From the NCBI GenBank assembly GCA_902782145.1, contig CACZLZ010000019.1:1-47991 (forward strand): a DNA stretch of 47,991 nt, read 5' to 3'. Source of the DNA: an uncultured Aeromonadales bacterium (GTDB lineage Bacteria > Pseudomonadota > Gammaproteobacteria > Enterobacterales > Succinivibrionaceae). How positions within the stretch are numbered: position 1 is the stretch's first letter; every line of letters begins with the position of its first letter. Below are positions 7,449 to 15,482 of this stretch, piece by piece. A program made the position numbers and the translations under genes. The notes below the pieces were generated by a model. It ran no database searches and had not been told where the DNA came from. It was given only the letters and a program-made list of their open reading frames with translations.

Positions 7449-9455
7449 TCACCTCCGGGCACGGCGGCGCTTTTTCCCGTGTCTGCGGCTCCGATCATTA
7501 AACCGATCCTTAAAACCGTTTCCGCTTCCCGGAGGAGTAACGGGCCGGAAAGAGGAGACCGCCCTGCCTGGCTCCTGGATCGCCTCAGGATCTCGGGAAC
7601 CGTCCTCCGGGGGCACAGCCCCTCCGCCAGGAAGATCGGCGGATCCACCGGACAGATCCTGGCCAGGATGGCCCTGGGGTGCTGCGGCCGCCCCGGCCTG
7701 GAGGGGAAGAGATCCAGCGCCGATCACGGCACGTCGGAGGAACAGCCAATCTGCCGGATGCGGCTCCTGTTCCGGCTGCCAGAGGGAGAGGCCTTCGATC
7801 TGACTGTCCGTGCTCCCGGAGCCGGGAGTTGCCATTTCTCCGTCAACGGCAATTCCGGCCTCACCCCCGGAAACGCTGTCTGCTGGTTCGGAGGCGTCAT
7901 CGTCTTCAAGCTCTGCCTGGACTGCATCACAGACGGGATCACGATAATGATCAGGTTCAGACGTCACAGCTGACAGTTCGGAGGCATCTTCCGCTTCAGT
8001 TTTGACTTCAGGCTCTTGCAGATCATCAGCTGAGTCTGGAGCAATCTCATGCTCTGCCGTCACGTCTGACGGGACAGAGGGATCTGCGGGTTCAGTTTCG
8101 GCTTCAGCTTTTAACTCTGTCTGACCGTCATCATAGTCAGGGGCTGAAGCAGGGTCAGAATCTGCAGCTGCGTCTGACCGGACTGAGGGATCTGCTGCTT
8201 CAGCCTCAGTTTTTAACTCTGCCTGACCATCATCAGAGTCAGAGGCAGAAGATGACTCAGACTCTGGCGCCCCGTCAGCGAGTTCAGAAGCATCTGCAAC
8301 TTCAGTTTTTGACTCAGTATCAAAATCAGGGTAAGTGTCAGGATCTTGCTCAGACTCCCCATCTGCCAGTTCGGGGACATTTTCCGATCCCGGCTCTGCC
8401 AGTTTTTCATCCAAGTCAGAGCCACGACCTGACTCAGACTCTCCGTTTGCCGGTTCGGAAACGTCATCAGTTTTAGGCGTTGTCAGTCCCTCATCATTGC
8501 TGGTGCTTTCTTCTGACTCAGATCCAGTCGCACCTCCGGTCACTGCTGGATCACTCTCAGATCGGAACAGAGGCTCAACTGCTCCTCCAGCAGGCGCAGA
8601 ACCATTCTCAGCACCCAGCTCTGCCCCATCATAAGACGCATTCAGTTCAGCAAAGTCAGCTACAGAGTCAGCAGGATCATCCGCCCCGGAGGAAGGGTTT
8701 AATCTGCCTTCTGGTACCAAATCCTTTTCCATGGCAGGAGCAAACCAGCCACGGCCGGTTTCCTCCGGGCTGATCAGATAGCCACTCTCCATGGATCCGG
8801 GCACCTGGGAGGACAACCCTTCATTTCCGGGTTCTGACACCTCTGTCCGGAACTGTCCGGCAGATCCGGAAAAGGCAGAAACTGGAGTATCCCCGGAAGT
8901 TTCCTCCTGGACACAGGCAACCGTTTCCCTGACAGCATTTTCAGCAACAGAACCTGCACCAGACATCACAGTGGAAGCAGGATCAGAAGCGGAAGAAGGA
9001 TCACCGGAAGTTGCAGGATCAGGTACCTCCGTTGCCAGTTTCTGATCGCCATCCTCAGCAGAGTCTGAACTGGAACCCGTGACAGTTTCTGCAACCTGAT
9101 CACCACCGGGATCTGACACGCTGTGAACCCCAGGATTCGATCTGTACGGAGCAGCCAGAAGGAAATCAGCCTCGGCATCCAGACTGTCCCGGCCAATGGC
9201 AAAAAACTTCAGCGGCTCCTCTGCCGCCACCGGACTGCTCTCACTCCGTGTGGTATCCTCCGTGCTTACCGGCACAGATGGCTCCTGGGCAAAGGAGAAC
9301 GGCTTGTCAGACTGGTCAGTCCCTGAACTGAGAGTCTTGGGTTCATCAACAGGTTCATCCGACGGGGTCTCTCCCCTGCCTGAGTCCGCCTCAGCGGCCC
9401 CTACTGAAGGTTCCTCAAAGCCTGGGGACACTCTCTGTGGATGAGCCGGACACAC
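7449..9455 (-). CDS. Acidic low-complexity region, likely C-terminal part of a split gene
   Basis: An open frame of 668 codons from a GTG at 9455, very rich in Glu, Asp, Ser, Ala and Pro. Degenerate repeats of about 25-30 residues (for example DDGQAELKTEAEAADPSVRS and DDGQTELKAEAETEPADPSV) show this frame is really translated or was until recently. It ends in a strongly basic tail, RRHGKKRRRARR. There is no convincing start or ribosome site: the frame joins the coiled-coil frame at 9415-9430 by a +1 shift. It is most likely the C-terminal extension of the membrane/coiled-coil protein encoded upstream. No enzymatic motif is seen. It lies 250 bp upstream of the hsp70 gene. Confidence 0.6.
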   Translation of the reverse strand: MCPAHPQRVSPGFEEPSVGAAEADSGRGETPSDEPVDEPKTLSSGTDQSDKPFSFAQEPSVPVSTEDTTRSESSPVAAEEPLKFFAIGRDSLDAEADFLLAAPYRSNPGVHSVSDPGGDQVAETVTGSSSDSAEDGDQKLATEVPDPATSGDPSSASDPASTVMSGAGSVAENAVRETVACVQEETSGDTPVSAFSGSAGQFRTEVSEPGNEGLSSQVPGSMESGYLISPEETGRGWFAPAMEKDLVPEGRLNPSSGADDPADSVADFAELNASYDGAELGAENGSAPAGGAVEPLFRSESDPAVTGGATGSESEESTSNDEGLTTPKTDDVSEPANGESESGRGSDLDEKLAEPGSENVPELADGESEQDPDTYPDFDTESKTEVADASELADGAPESESSSASDSDDGQAELKTEAEAADPSVRSDAAADSDPASAPDYDDGQTELKAEAETEPADPSVPSDVTAEHEIAPDSADDLQEPEVKTEAEDASELSAVTSEPDHYRDPVCDAVQAELEDDDASEPADSVSGGEAGIAVDGEMATPGSGSTDSQIEGLSLWQPEQEPHPADWLFLRRAVIGAGSLPLQAGAAAAPQGHPGQDLSGGSADLPGGGAVPPEDGSRDPEAIQEPGRAVSSFRPVTPPGSGNGFKDRFNDRSRRHGKKRRRARR

Positions 9456-10440
9456 CGGTGGGAGTCATGCCAGAATAGGGATCCGGCTGGGAAGAAACAG
9501 GTTCAGACACCTGGGAAGAATTCAGATCAGCCGGGGTGGCAGCACTCTCATGGTCATGATCAAAATCATGGTCCTGTTCATGCTCATGCTCCTGCCCGGA
9601 GTTCTGCTCATGCTCATGCTCATGCTCCTGCCCGGAGTTCTGCTCATGCTCCTGCTCTTCCTGGACCGAAACCGCCGCAGCAAGATTCTGAGACACTGTG
9701 ACAATGGCCGGCTGCAGCATGACGCCCTGGAAATTAATCTGAGGCCGCTGAACGCCGGTTATGATCTGGGTGCCGGGAGGCAGGGAATCGTCGGTGACAA
9801 AGGAGGCGGTGAGTTTCATGCCCTGGCTGAAGGGCTTGTTAAGCAGATCCACATACTCATACCCGGCGGTAAGAAAGTTCTCCTTAAGCCGGGAAACACC
9901 CCGGAGCAGCTGTTTGTAACCCCTGGTTCCGGGATCCATCCTGGACAGATTGGACTCGAAACGGGAGATCTCACCAGCTGTCAGCAGGAAAAAGTCATGG
10001 TTGTGCTGCTCATCACCGGTGATCTCTCCCATCTGGCTCTGGATCTCCTGGCAGGTGGCCAGCAGATCCATGAACTTCCCGTCAAGCTCGGTCACCAGAT
10101 CCGCAGTAAGTTCCCCGTCCTTCCGGAGTTCCTCGATCCGGTCCCCAAGAGCCTCAAGCACCTCCCCCTGCTGGGCAAAGGTCTCATCCTGACGGGTGCG
10201 ATCCAGATCCAGGCGATCTGAGAGCCCGCGGCAGGTTTCCGCAGTCCTCAGATCCGCTTCCTCAAGGGCCCGGGCATAACTGACAACTTCCTGGATCCGA
10301 TCCCGGGATGCCGCAGCCTGTTCCTCCGCCGCCCTGAGACGTTCTTCCAGCCGATCCGTTCTGCCTGCCAGGGAGGCAAAGGCCTCAGAAATCAGGCGGA
10401 ATGTGGGACCGGCAAGTGGATCACCAGCTACGGAAGGATC
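9415..10440 (-). CDS. Coiled-coil middle part of a split membrane-anchored protein
   Basis: This frame is open from about 10555 but becomes protein-like near 10440 (DPSVAGDPLAGPTFRL). It forms a long helical/coiled-coil stretch (LEERLRAAEEQAAASRDRIQ through RIEELRKDGELTADLV), a small globular part near GTQIITGVQRPQINFQGV, and a His/Glu/Gln-rich repeat. It ends in a TGA at 9415. It has no good start codon: the GTG near 10161 would cut the coiled coil. It therefore probably continues the transmembrane frame ending at 10428 (a -1 shift) and leads into the acidic frame (+1 shift). Function unknown; a scaffold for the neighbouring Hsp70 and DnaJ-like proteins is an inference. Confidence 0.6.
   Translation of the reverse strand, partial: DPSVAGDPLAGPTFRLISEAFASLAGRTDRLEERLRAAEEQAAASRDRIQEVVSYARALEEADLRTAETCRGLSDRLDLDRTRQDETFAQQGEVLEALGDRIEELRKDGELTADLVTELDGKFMDLLATCQEIQSQMGEITGDEQHNHDFFLLTAGEISRFESNLSRMDPGTRGYKQLLRGVSRLKENFLTAGYEYVDLLNKPFSQGMKLTASFVTDDSLPPGTQIITGVQRPQINFQGVMLQPAIVTVSQNLAAAVSVQEEQEHEQNSGQEHEHEHEQNSGQEHEHEQDHDFDHDHESAATPADLNSSQVSEPVSSQPDPYSGMTPTGVSGSSTESVPRL
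9588..9659. repeat. 36-bp tandem repeat coding for a His/Glu/Gln-rich segment
   Basis: The motif GCTCCTGCCCGGAGTTCTGC recurs 36 bp apart (at 9588 and 9624) with CATGCT triplet runs between. On the minus strand it codes for units like QNSGQEHEHEHE. The number of units and of HE pairs could vary by slippage without changing the frame. The segment could bind metal ions, as inference. Confidence 0.75.
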
Positions 10441-10739
10441 CTGGGAGTACCGGCACCTTGGGCAACCAGGACACCGGCCGGCCGATCCGCACTGGATCCC
10501 GGATCTGAAGTGCCCGCAACGGCACCATTGCCAGCTGCAGCAGATGGTGAAGGATCAGGATCTGAGCCTCCCATCTGGCTGAGGGGAGCATGATCCGGTG
10601 AGGATCCAGGTATGCCTTTGGTCATCAGCAGCCTGCCGATGCGGCTGAGACGGATGCTGATCACGATCAGATAGACAAAGACCGCTGCCTGGAGAACGGC
10701 AAAAAGCACAAGGCACGGAAGAAAAAAACTGATGTCCAT
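10428..10739 (-). CDS. Membrane anchor, N-terminal part of a split gene
   Basis: A 103-codon frame with a good ATG start at 10739. Residues 4-32 form one transmembrane helix (FFLPCLVLFAVLQAAVFVYL), followed by basic residues RLSRIGRLL, giving a helix with a cytoplasmic C-terminal side. A Ser/Pro/Gly/Ala linker follows. The frame ends in TAG at 10428, about where the coiled-coil frame becomes meaningful. One extra C at the CCC run at 10443-10445 would join the two as GTPQDPSVAG. I therefore read it as the N-terminus of a protein of about 1,100 residues: membrane anchor, coiled coil, acidic tail. It lies 158 bp after the DnaJ-like gene. Confidence 0.6.
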   Translation of the reverse strand: MDISFFLPCLVLFAVLQAAVFVYLIVISIRLSRIGRLLMTKGIPGSSPDHAPLSQMGGSDPDPSPSAAAGNGAVAGTSDPGSSADRPAGVLVAQGAGTPRILP

Positions 10740-10897
10740 AATTTCAAAAAACTGTGACCGCTCCGCCGGGAAGCATAAGCAAAAGCGGAAACCGGAGCAG
10801 TCAGAACAGAAGATAAGGGTTCACGGGTGCCGGATGGGGACGGTCATGCACCGCCCTGCTTGGCTCATGTCCGGAAATGTCACTCAGAAGAAGTCAC

Positions 10898-13588
10898 TCA
10901 AAATAACGATAACTGCCCGCCCTGAGCAGTCTGGTCCCGGCCCTTCTTACCGCCGTCGGAGGGTGCCGCTTCCTTCTTCCTTCCGGCGGCAGATCCGGCA
11001 GCCTGCAGCACCCGCTCCAGGAATGACATGATTTCCTGCTGGTAAGGCTGGGGAGTAGATTCCTGCTGCAGTTTGAGGGCAATGAGCAAAGCCCGGCGGC
11101 GGTTGATCAGAGAGCCCCAGCCCAGCATGGCGTCACAGTTGGCAAACAGCGACATTAATTTGATGAATAATATCTCCAGATCCGGATCGGCCTTCACAGC
11201 CTGCTCAACAACATCGAAGGTAATTTCACTGAACCTGCTGTAGAGTTCATCCGGAGCAAAGCCCTTGGGGAAGGCAACCTTGAATTTCTTAAGCTGTGCA
11301 ATGAAATTGTCAAAAACATCCATGGGCATATCAATTTCCCGGCAGTGCGGTCTCCCTTTCAGACCGTTTTTGACCAGCAGCCATTCCAAATTCACAGACA
11401 GCAGAACTATCACTGACAAGGAGTGGCGGATCGCATGAATCGACTGAAGAACTTCTTCATTATTGTCGATAGGGAAGTGATCAGTCATGCCGGTACGCTC
11501 CAAGATATTGAGCATTGCATTACCGAACCCAAACATCATGAGAAATTGTTCAGAATTGCCGATAATATCTTCAAATGCTTTCTGAACATCCTCAGGCATC
11601 TGTTTGCGTTTGTTGACAGACTCATGCCGGACAAGCAGTTTGATTACTTCCTTGTTGATCTTATCGTCATTGCCGGTTTTAAGCACGCCGCAAAACTTGC
11701 CAGAGGAAAAGACTGATGTCCTGTTTCTGATTGCAGTCTCCAGTTCAGACAGGGAGGAATATTTCTCTTTTCCGGTTACCGAAGGCAGTTTTCGGTTTTC
11801 ATCCCGGGGAATAAAGACCGGCGCTAGCACTCTCATGTCATGATGTGACGGAGAACTGTCACCGCTATTCTTCCTTTCCTTCTGAAAAACACCTATCAGA
11901 TTGTCAAACACGCTACTGACCAGCTGCTCAAAATCTTGCCTGGCTTTCTCTGCGAAGTCAGGTGGGAGGTCGATCTTTAGATCATTTTTTGCCTGCTTGC
12001 CTTTGGTCTTCCGGGCGGTCTTCAGTTCCTTATCAATTGCGTCTTCTACAGTTTGGTCAATAATGGCGTCCTGTTCCGCATCGATGTCATCCATCTCCGC
12101 ATCCCAGTCCAGATCCTCATCTTCATCCTCATCTTCAGCGCCATCCGGATCTACCCCGGCAGAACGCAGATGAAACTTGCTGTCATATTTCACAGTGAGT
12201 TCACTGAGCCGCTCAACGATCTGATCATGGCGGTCCCGCACCGGGGCACAGGCGGCAACTCTCTCTTTCTTCACCGCACCGCCCTTCATGCGCTCCGGAT
12301 CGCCCCCGGATGAAAACAGGAATGCCATGAAACGGGAGAAAAGTCCCTTGCCCTCAGCCAGTTGCCTGAAATCCCTTATACGCTGCACCACCGGATCCTC
12401 CGGTCCCACCACAGGATGCGCCCGGAGCTCTGCCAGCAGATCGCAGGCTGCGGAAAACAGGGAGCCCAGGTAAAAGGGATAATTGTCATCACCGGCCAGC
12501 CCCGCCGAGGATTCATCACCCAGGAAGGCAGACATAGCGGACAGCTGGAAGTTGTAAAGAACATTAAGCACCTTCAGAAAAACCTGGCATCTGGAACTGC
12601 AACCCAGAAAGCCGGAGCAGTTGACAGGCTGTCCTCCGGCACGGTCCAGGGCGGCCGCTACGGCAGCAATTTCCAAGACACATGCTGGAAGTGCCAGGTG
12701 CAGGATCCGGAACAGAGCCATGAAAGTGGAAAGGGAAGGCCAAATGTCAGGTTTGATGCTGCCGTCCCGGATCCCGGGAATGAGGGCAGCCAGGCGGCGG
12801 AGTTTATCCATCTCAGCGTCCACCAGTGCCATATCGTTTCCGGGAAGGAAGCCGGAAAGCAGCTGTATCTGGGACAGCCCCTTGATGCTCTTGGAGCGGT
12901 ACCTGGGCTCATGGGATTCGCAGTCACTGGCAAGGCTGTTGATGGACTTGATGCCGTCAGCAGAAAACAGTTCGCCGGAAACCAGATCCCTGAAGGCGTT
13001 ATGCCAGAAATTCCATTTGGTCAGGTGGGGCTTTTTCAGGTGGCTGCTGAATATGATCCCGTTGTCCATGAGGGCAAGAATGAACCTTTTGACAAAATAG
13101 TCCTTCCTGGTCTTGAACAGATCGGTGATCCTGCCCTGGTAGCTGTCCTTGGACTTGCTGAACAGAAACTGAGCTGCCTCCAGTGCGGATTCAATGTCAC
13201 CGGTGATCAGGCAGAGGATCATCAGGTTCTGCATGTTCTCAATGTTCTTCTCCCCATCCCGGAGCATCTGGATGGCGCTGTCAGGCTGGTTCTCTTTCAA
13301 GAGAGGAAGAACCTTCCCGGTGAAATACTCACCCTCAAAAAACCAGAACATGCCATGATCCAGCCGGTTTCTGGGAGTGGCAACCTCCCGGGCGGCCACA
13401 TCCAGCAACTGCTGGGTGCGGGGTACCGGAGGCAGCAGACCTTCCAGATCAAGATCGGATTTCAGGGGACGGTTGACCCTGATGAAAGCGGAGAAACGGC
13501 TGACACTGGAGGAGATCCTGGCGGCATTGGAATCGGCATAAACGCCAAGTACACGGAAGGGATTGTTGACAATCTCAGACAGCAGCAT
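10898..13588 (-). CDS. Large helical protein with DnaJ-like N-terminus, probable Hsp70 partner
   Basis: 896 residues from the ATG at 13588, with GGAG upstream. Residues 8-85 (NPFRVLGVYADSNAARI through LDHGMFWF) recall the start of J-domains (YxVLGV...) and resemble a family in which NPFRVLGV begins a degenerate J-like domain. The HPD motif that stimulates Hsp70 ATPase is not present as such. The middle is helical and TPR-like in feel (GEKNIENMQNLMILCLITGD). There is a strongly acidic patch near residues 470-500, then a helical C-terminus and a basic Gly/Lys tail ending in GGQLSLF. It is the first gene of the block ending in the large hsp70, so a co-chaperone role is a reasonable inference, not shown by motif. 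Confidence 0.7.
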   Translation of the reverse strand: MLLSEIVNNPFRVLGVYADSNAARISSSVSRFSAFIRVNRPLKSDLDLEGLLPPVPRTQQLLDVAAREVATPRNRLDHGMFWFFEGEYFTGKVLPLLKENQPDSAIQMLRDGEKNIENMQNLMILCLITGDIESALEAAQFLFSKSKDSYQGRITDLFKTRKDYFVKRFILALMDNGIIFSSHLKKPHLTKWNFWHNAFRDLVSGELFSADGIKSINSLASDCESHEPRYRSKSIKGLSQIQLLSGFLPGNDMALVDAEMDKLRRLAALIPGIRDGSIKPDIWPSLSTFMALFRILHLALPACVLEIAAVAAALDRAGGQPVNCSGFLGCSSRCQVFLKVLNVLYNFQLSAMSAFLGDESSAGLAGDDNYPFYLGSLFSAACDLLAELRAHPVVGPEDPVVQRIRDFRQLAEGKGLFSRFMAFLFSSGGDPERMKGGAVKKERVAACAPVRDRHDQIVERLSELTVKYDSKFHLRSAGVDPDGAEDEDEDEDLDWDAEMDDIDAEQDAIIDQTVEDAIDKELKTARKTKGKQAKNDLKIDLPPDFAEKARQDFEQLVSSVFDNLIGVFQKERKNSGDSSPSHHDMRVLAPVFIPRDENRKLPSVTGKEKYSSLSELETAIRNRTSVFSSGKFCGVLKTGNDDKINKEVIKLLVRHESVNKRKQMPEDVQKAFEDIIGNSEQFLMMFGFGNAMLNILERTGMTDHFPIDNNEEVLQSIHAIRHSLSVIVLLSVNLEWLLVKNGLKGRPHCREIDMPMDVFDNFIAQLKKFKVAFPKGFAPDELYSRFSEITFDVVEQAVKADPDLEILFIKLMSLFANCDAMLGWGSLINRRRALLIALKLQQESTPQPYQQEIMSFLERVLQAAGSAAGRKKEAAPSDGGKKGRDQTAQGGQLSLF

Positions 13589-13819
13589 AAAAACTCCGGT
13601 AAGAACAAAAGGCGGGATCAGCCTGTTATCCAGTCACTGGGCAGAGCACCGATCCTGGGAAGATCACCGATCTGGCAGCTGGCAGCCCCCATATCCCACA
13701 GAAAAGGGTTTCCCGTTCATTGAGATCCAGGAGATCCTGGGAAGCATGTGCACCTCATGGGATCCGGATCCTAAGAGACATCATCTCATCAGGAGAATTT
13801 TACGCCTCGTCTCCTGGCA

Positions 13820-13917
13820 GAGGCGTTTCATCACGGGCTACTTACGGTGGAGGCGTATCCTCTCGTGCCACTCCAACGAAGACGTTTCCTCACGTACCGC
13901 TTACGGCAGACGTTATA
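13820..13917. repeat. Degenerate 28-30 bp tandem repeat
   Basis: Four successive units begin GAGGCGTTTC, GAGGCGTATC, AAGACGTTTCC and CAGACGTTAT, spaced 30, 29 and 28 bases apart. They share CTTACGG-like and CACG-like cores. The spacing drifts and the units diverge, so this is an old tandem duplication. There are no unique spacers, so it is not CRISPR. Confidence 0.5.
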
Positions 13918-14303
13918 CAATCCATCATCAGGGTGCATCACAAGTTCAGGAACTACGGCTGCGGTAAACAACACAGCACCACAGGACAGTGTGCCATTAA
14001 AGCGAGCCTGTTATAACTGGAAATCTTTCATGGAGGAGAAGCAGCACCGGGTGAAGAGCCAAGGACACCGCTCTGCCAGGGCATCAGCCAGGAGATAAAG
14101 TTCTGTCCGGTTCATTGCATGAAGCACAGCCAAAGCATGATACGGGAGGCAGACAGGCTAACCACAAAATGTTGTGATTATACAACACTGGATGGGCCTT
14201 TTGCGCAATAGATAGCGGCAAAGCCAGGAAATGCAGGTCAGCATACACTTATGACCAACAGTCAACCATCATCTGAGTCAATGCAATGTCAAGAAACGGG
14301 GAA

Positions 14304-14338
14304 GAAAAGAAAAGAAAAGAAAAGAAAAGAAAAGAAAG
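14304..14338. repeat. (AAAGA)n simple repeat
   Basis: About seven near-perfect AAAGA units lie in the AT-rich intergenic stretch. Such runs can vary in length by slippage, but no promoter or gene start is seen close enough to assign an effect. Confidence 0.85.
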
Positions 14339-14553
14339 AAGAGAAAGAAGAGAACAAAATTAATTCAAGGGAGACCAGCGAAAGAAAGACAGTCAGGAAC
14401 CGAATATCCGAACAATGCCTGGGCATAGACAGGCAATATTTAATGTTTCACTTGATTAAAATATTAAGGCAAATTTTAAATTATATTTTTAAACGCATTT
14501 TGTTTATAAGTATCCTAAGGACGCATTGCACACTTAGGAAAGCAAAATAAAGA

Positions 14554-14875
14554 TTACAATAATATCATCGGAAGATCTAATCCTCGGCGGCACTTTTCAC
14601 CCTTAAATTTTGCCGAATGAATTAATTTTGACAACTGACAGCCAATTTGATCAAAAAAAGGTCCGTATTCTTTGACTCGATCCCAGTCAATTTCTTCTAC
14701 AGATGAAACGTCATAGCCCAGATCTTTAAGAAGGTACAGAAGTTTGCAATACCACTCATCATTTTGGCATTCCTCTTTCCAAAACCTCTGGTAACATCCT
14801 CAGAAAATAACATACATGCACTGTACGCAGCATTCATCTTTTCAAAATAGGTTAGTTCACAAAGTTGTAATAGAC
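14554..14875 (-). pseudogene. Frameshifted relative of the 138-residue protein at 15066-15482
   Basis: Minus-strand translation gives two pieces in different frames. Upstream: ELTYFEKMNAAYSACMLF then SEDVTRGF. Downstream: FWKEECQNDEWYCKLLYLLK then DLGYDVSSVEEIDWD, ending in TAA at 14554. They join at a GGTTTTGG run by one base. The downstream piece aligns with the neighbouring 138-residue protein around WYNPFLKVIYDLGYD and DWNN. This is therefore a decayed paralogue lying just downstream of the intact copy. Its N-terminal limit is uncertain. Confidence 0.65.
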
Positions 14876-15065
14876 AAAAGGCAATAAATAACCTTCAACC
14901 CAAACTTCCTTCATAGAATCTCATCAAATCTGGATTATGAAAACAGCGGTTAGAAATAATATAATTTTAGCGTATATCCGAGTAATTATGGATAAGCAAC
15001 AAACTTTGACGAACAACTAGAAAACGAAATCAGTATTCAACAGCAAAAAACAGAACAAACAGCAC

Positions 15066-15482
15066 CTAGCAATCAAAAACTATTTGCTCTAAGCAATAGC
15101 ATCTGATCTCTGAACCTTTAATTCTTCTCTCGATATCCCTTATTACAGGATTAAATCTACGAATAACATCCTCAATGTTATTCCAGTCTGATATTTGTAA
15201 ATCAGTTATATCATAACCCAGGTCATAAATAACTTTTAAAAAGGGGTTGTACCAGGCATTAGTTCGATAAAAAGGATAGACGCCATCACGCACTTCATTT
15301 ACGAATGTTAGGTAACAATCCCTTGCTAGCATCAACCTGTCTTCTACGGTCATGGCTGAATATTTAATCTTAGGATCATTTAATCTGTCTCTAAGAAAAG
15401 CTTCAGGATAATTAATCGAGCTCAAATCAAATTTATTCTCTGGCATAAGTTTTGGACTGCGCTTTCTAATCCAGTTTTTCAA
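15066..15482 (-). CDS. Small unknown protein following the AAA/PD-(D/E)XK gene
   Basis: The frame is 138 codons from a TTG at 15482 that overlaps the end of the upstream gene by 17 bp. An ATG at 15446 (MPENKFDLSS) is an alternative start giving 126 residues. The protein is helical and charged, with the core NAWYNPFLKVIYDLGYDITD that is repeated in the decayed copy downstream. No family, signal peptide or catalytic motif is recognised. The overlap suggests co-translation with the AAA/PD-(D/E)XK protein. The AT-rich composition differs from the GC-rich chaperone blocks on each side, which hints at transfer. Confidence 0.7.
   Translation of the reverse strand: MKNWIRKRSPKLMPENKFDLSSINYPEAFLRDRLNDPKIKYSAMTVEDRLMLARDCYLTFVNEVRDGVYPFYRTNAWYNPFLKVIYDLGYDITDLQISDWNNIEDVIRRFNPVIRDIERRIKGSEIRCYCLEQIVFDC

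Larger units (their letters stand above)
13589..14553. other. Intergenic region with repeats, no supported gene
   Basis: This is the leader side of the hsp70 block and then AT-rich sequence. I see a degenerate 28-30 bp repeat (13820-13917), a short AAAGA run (14304-14338) and a small inverted repeat GTTGT/ACAAC near 14173. Short open frames here (for example 14251-14550) run through simple repeats and are not convincing. Confidence 0.6.

Noticed and set aside
12362-13723. 453-codon plus-strand frame opposite the DnaJ-like gene
   Set aside because: Composition looks like an antisense shadow; the opposite frame is longer and has a proper start.
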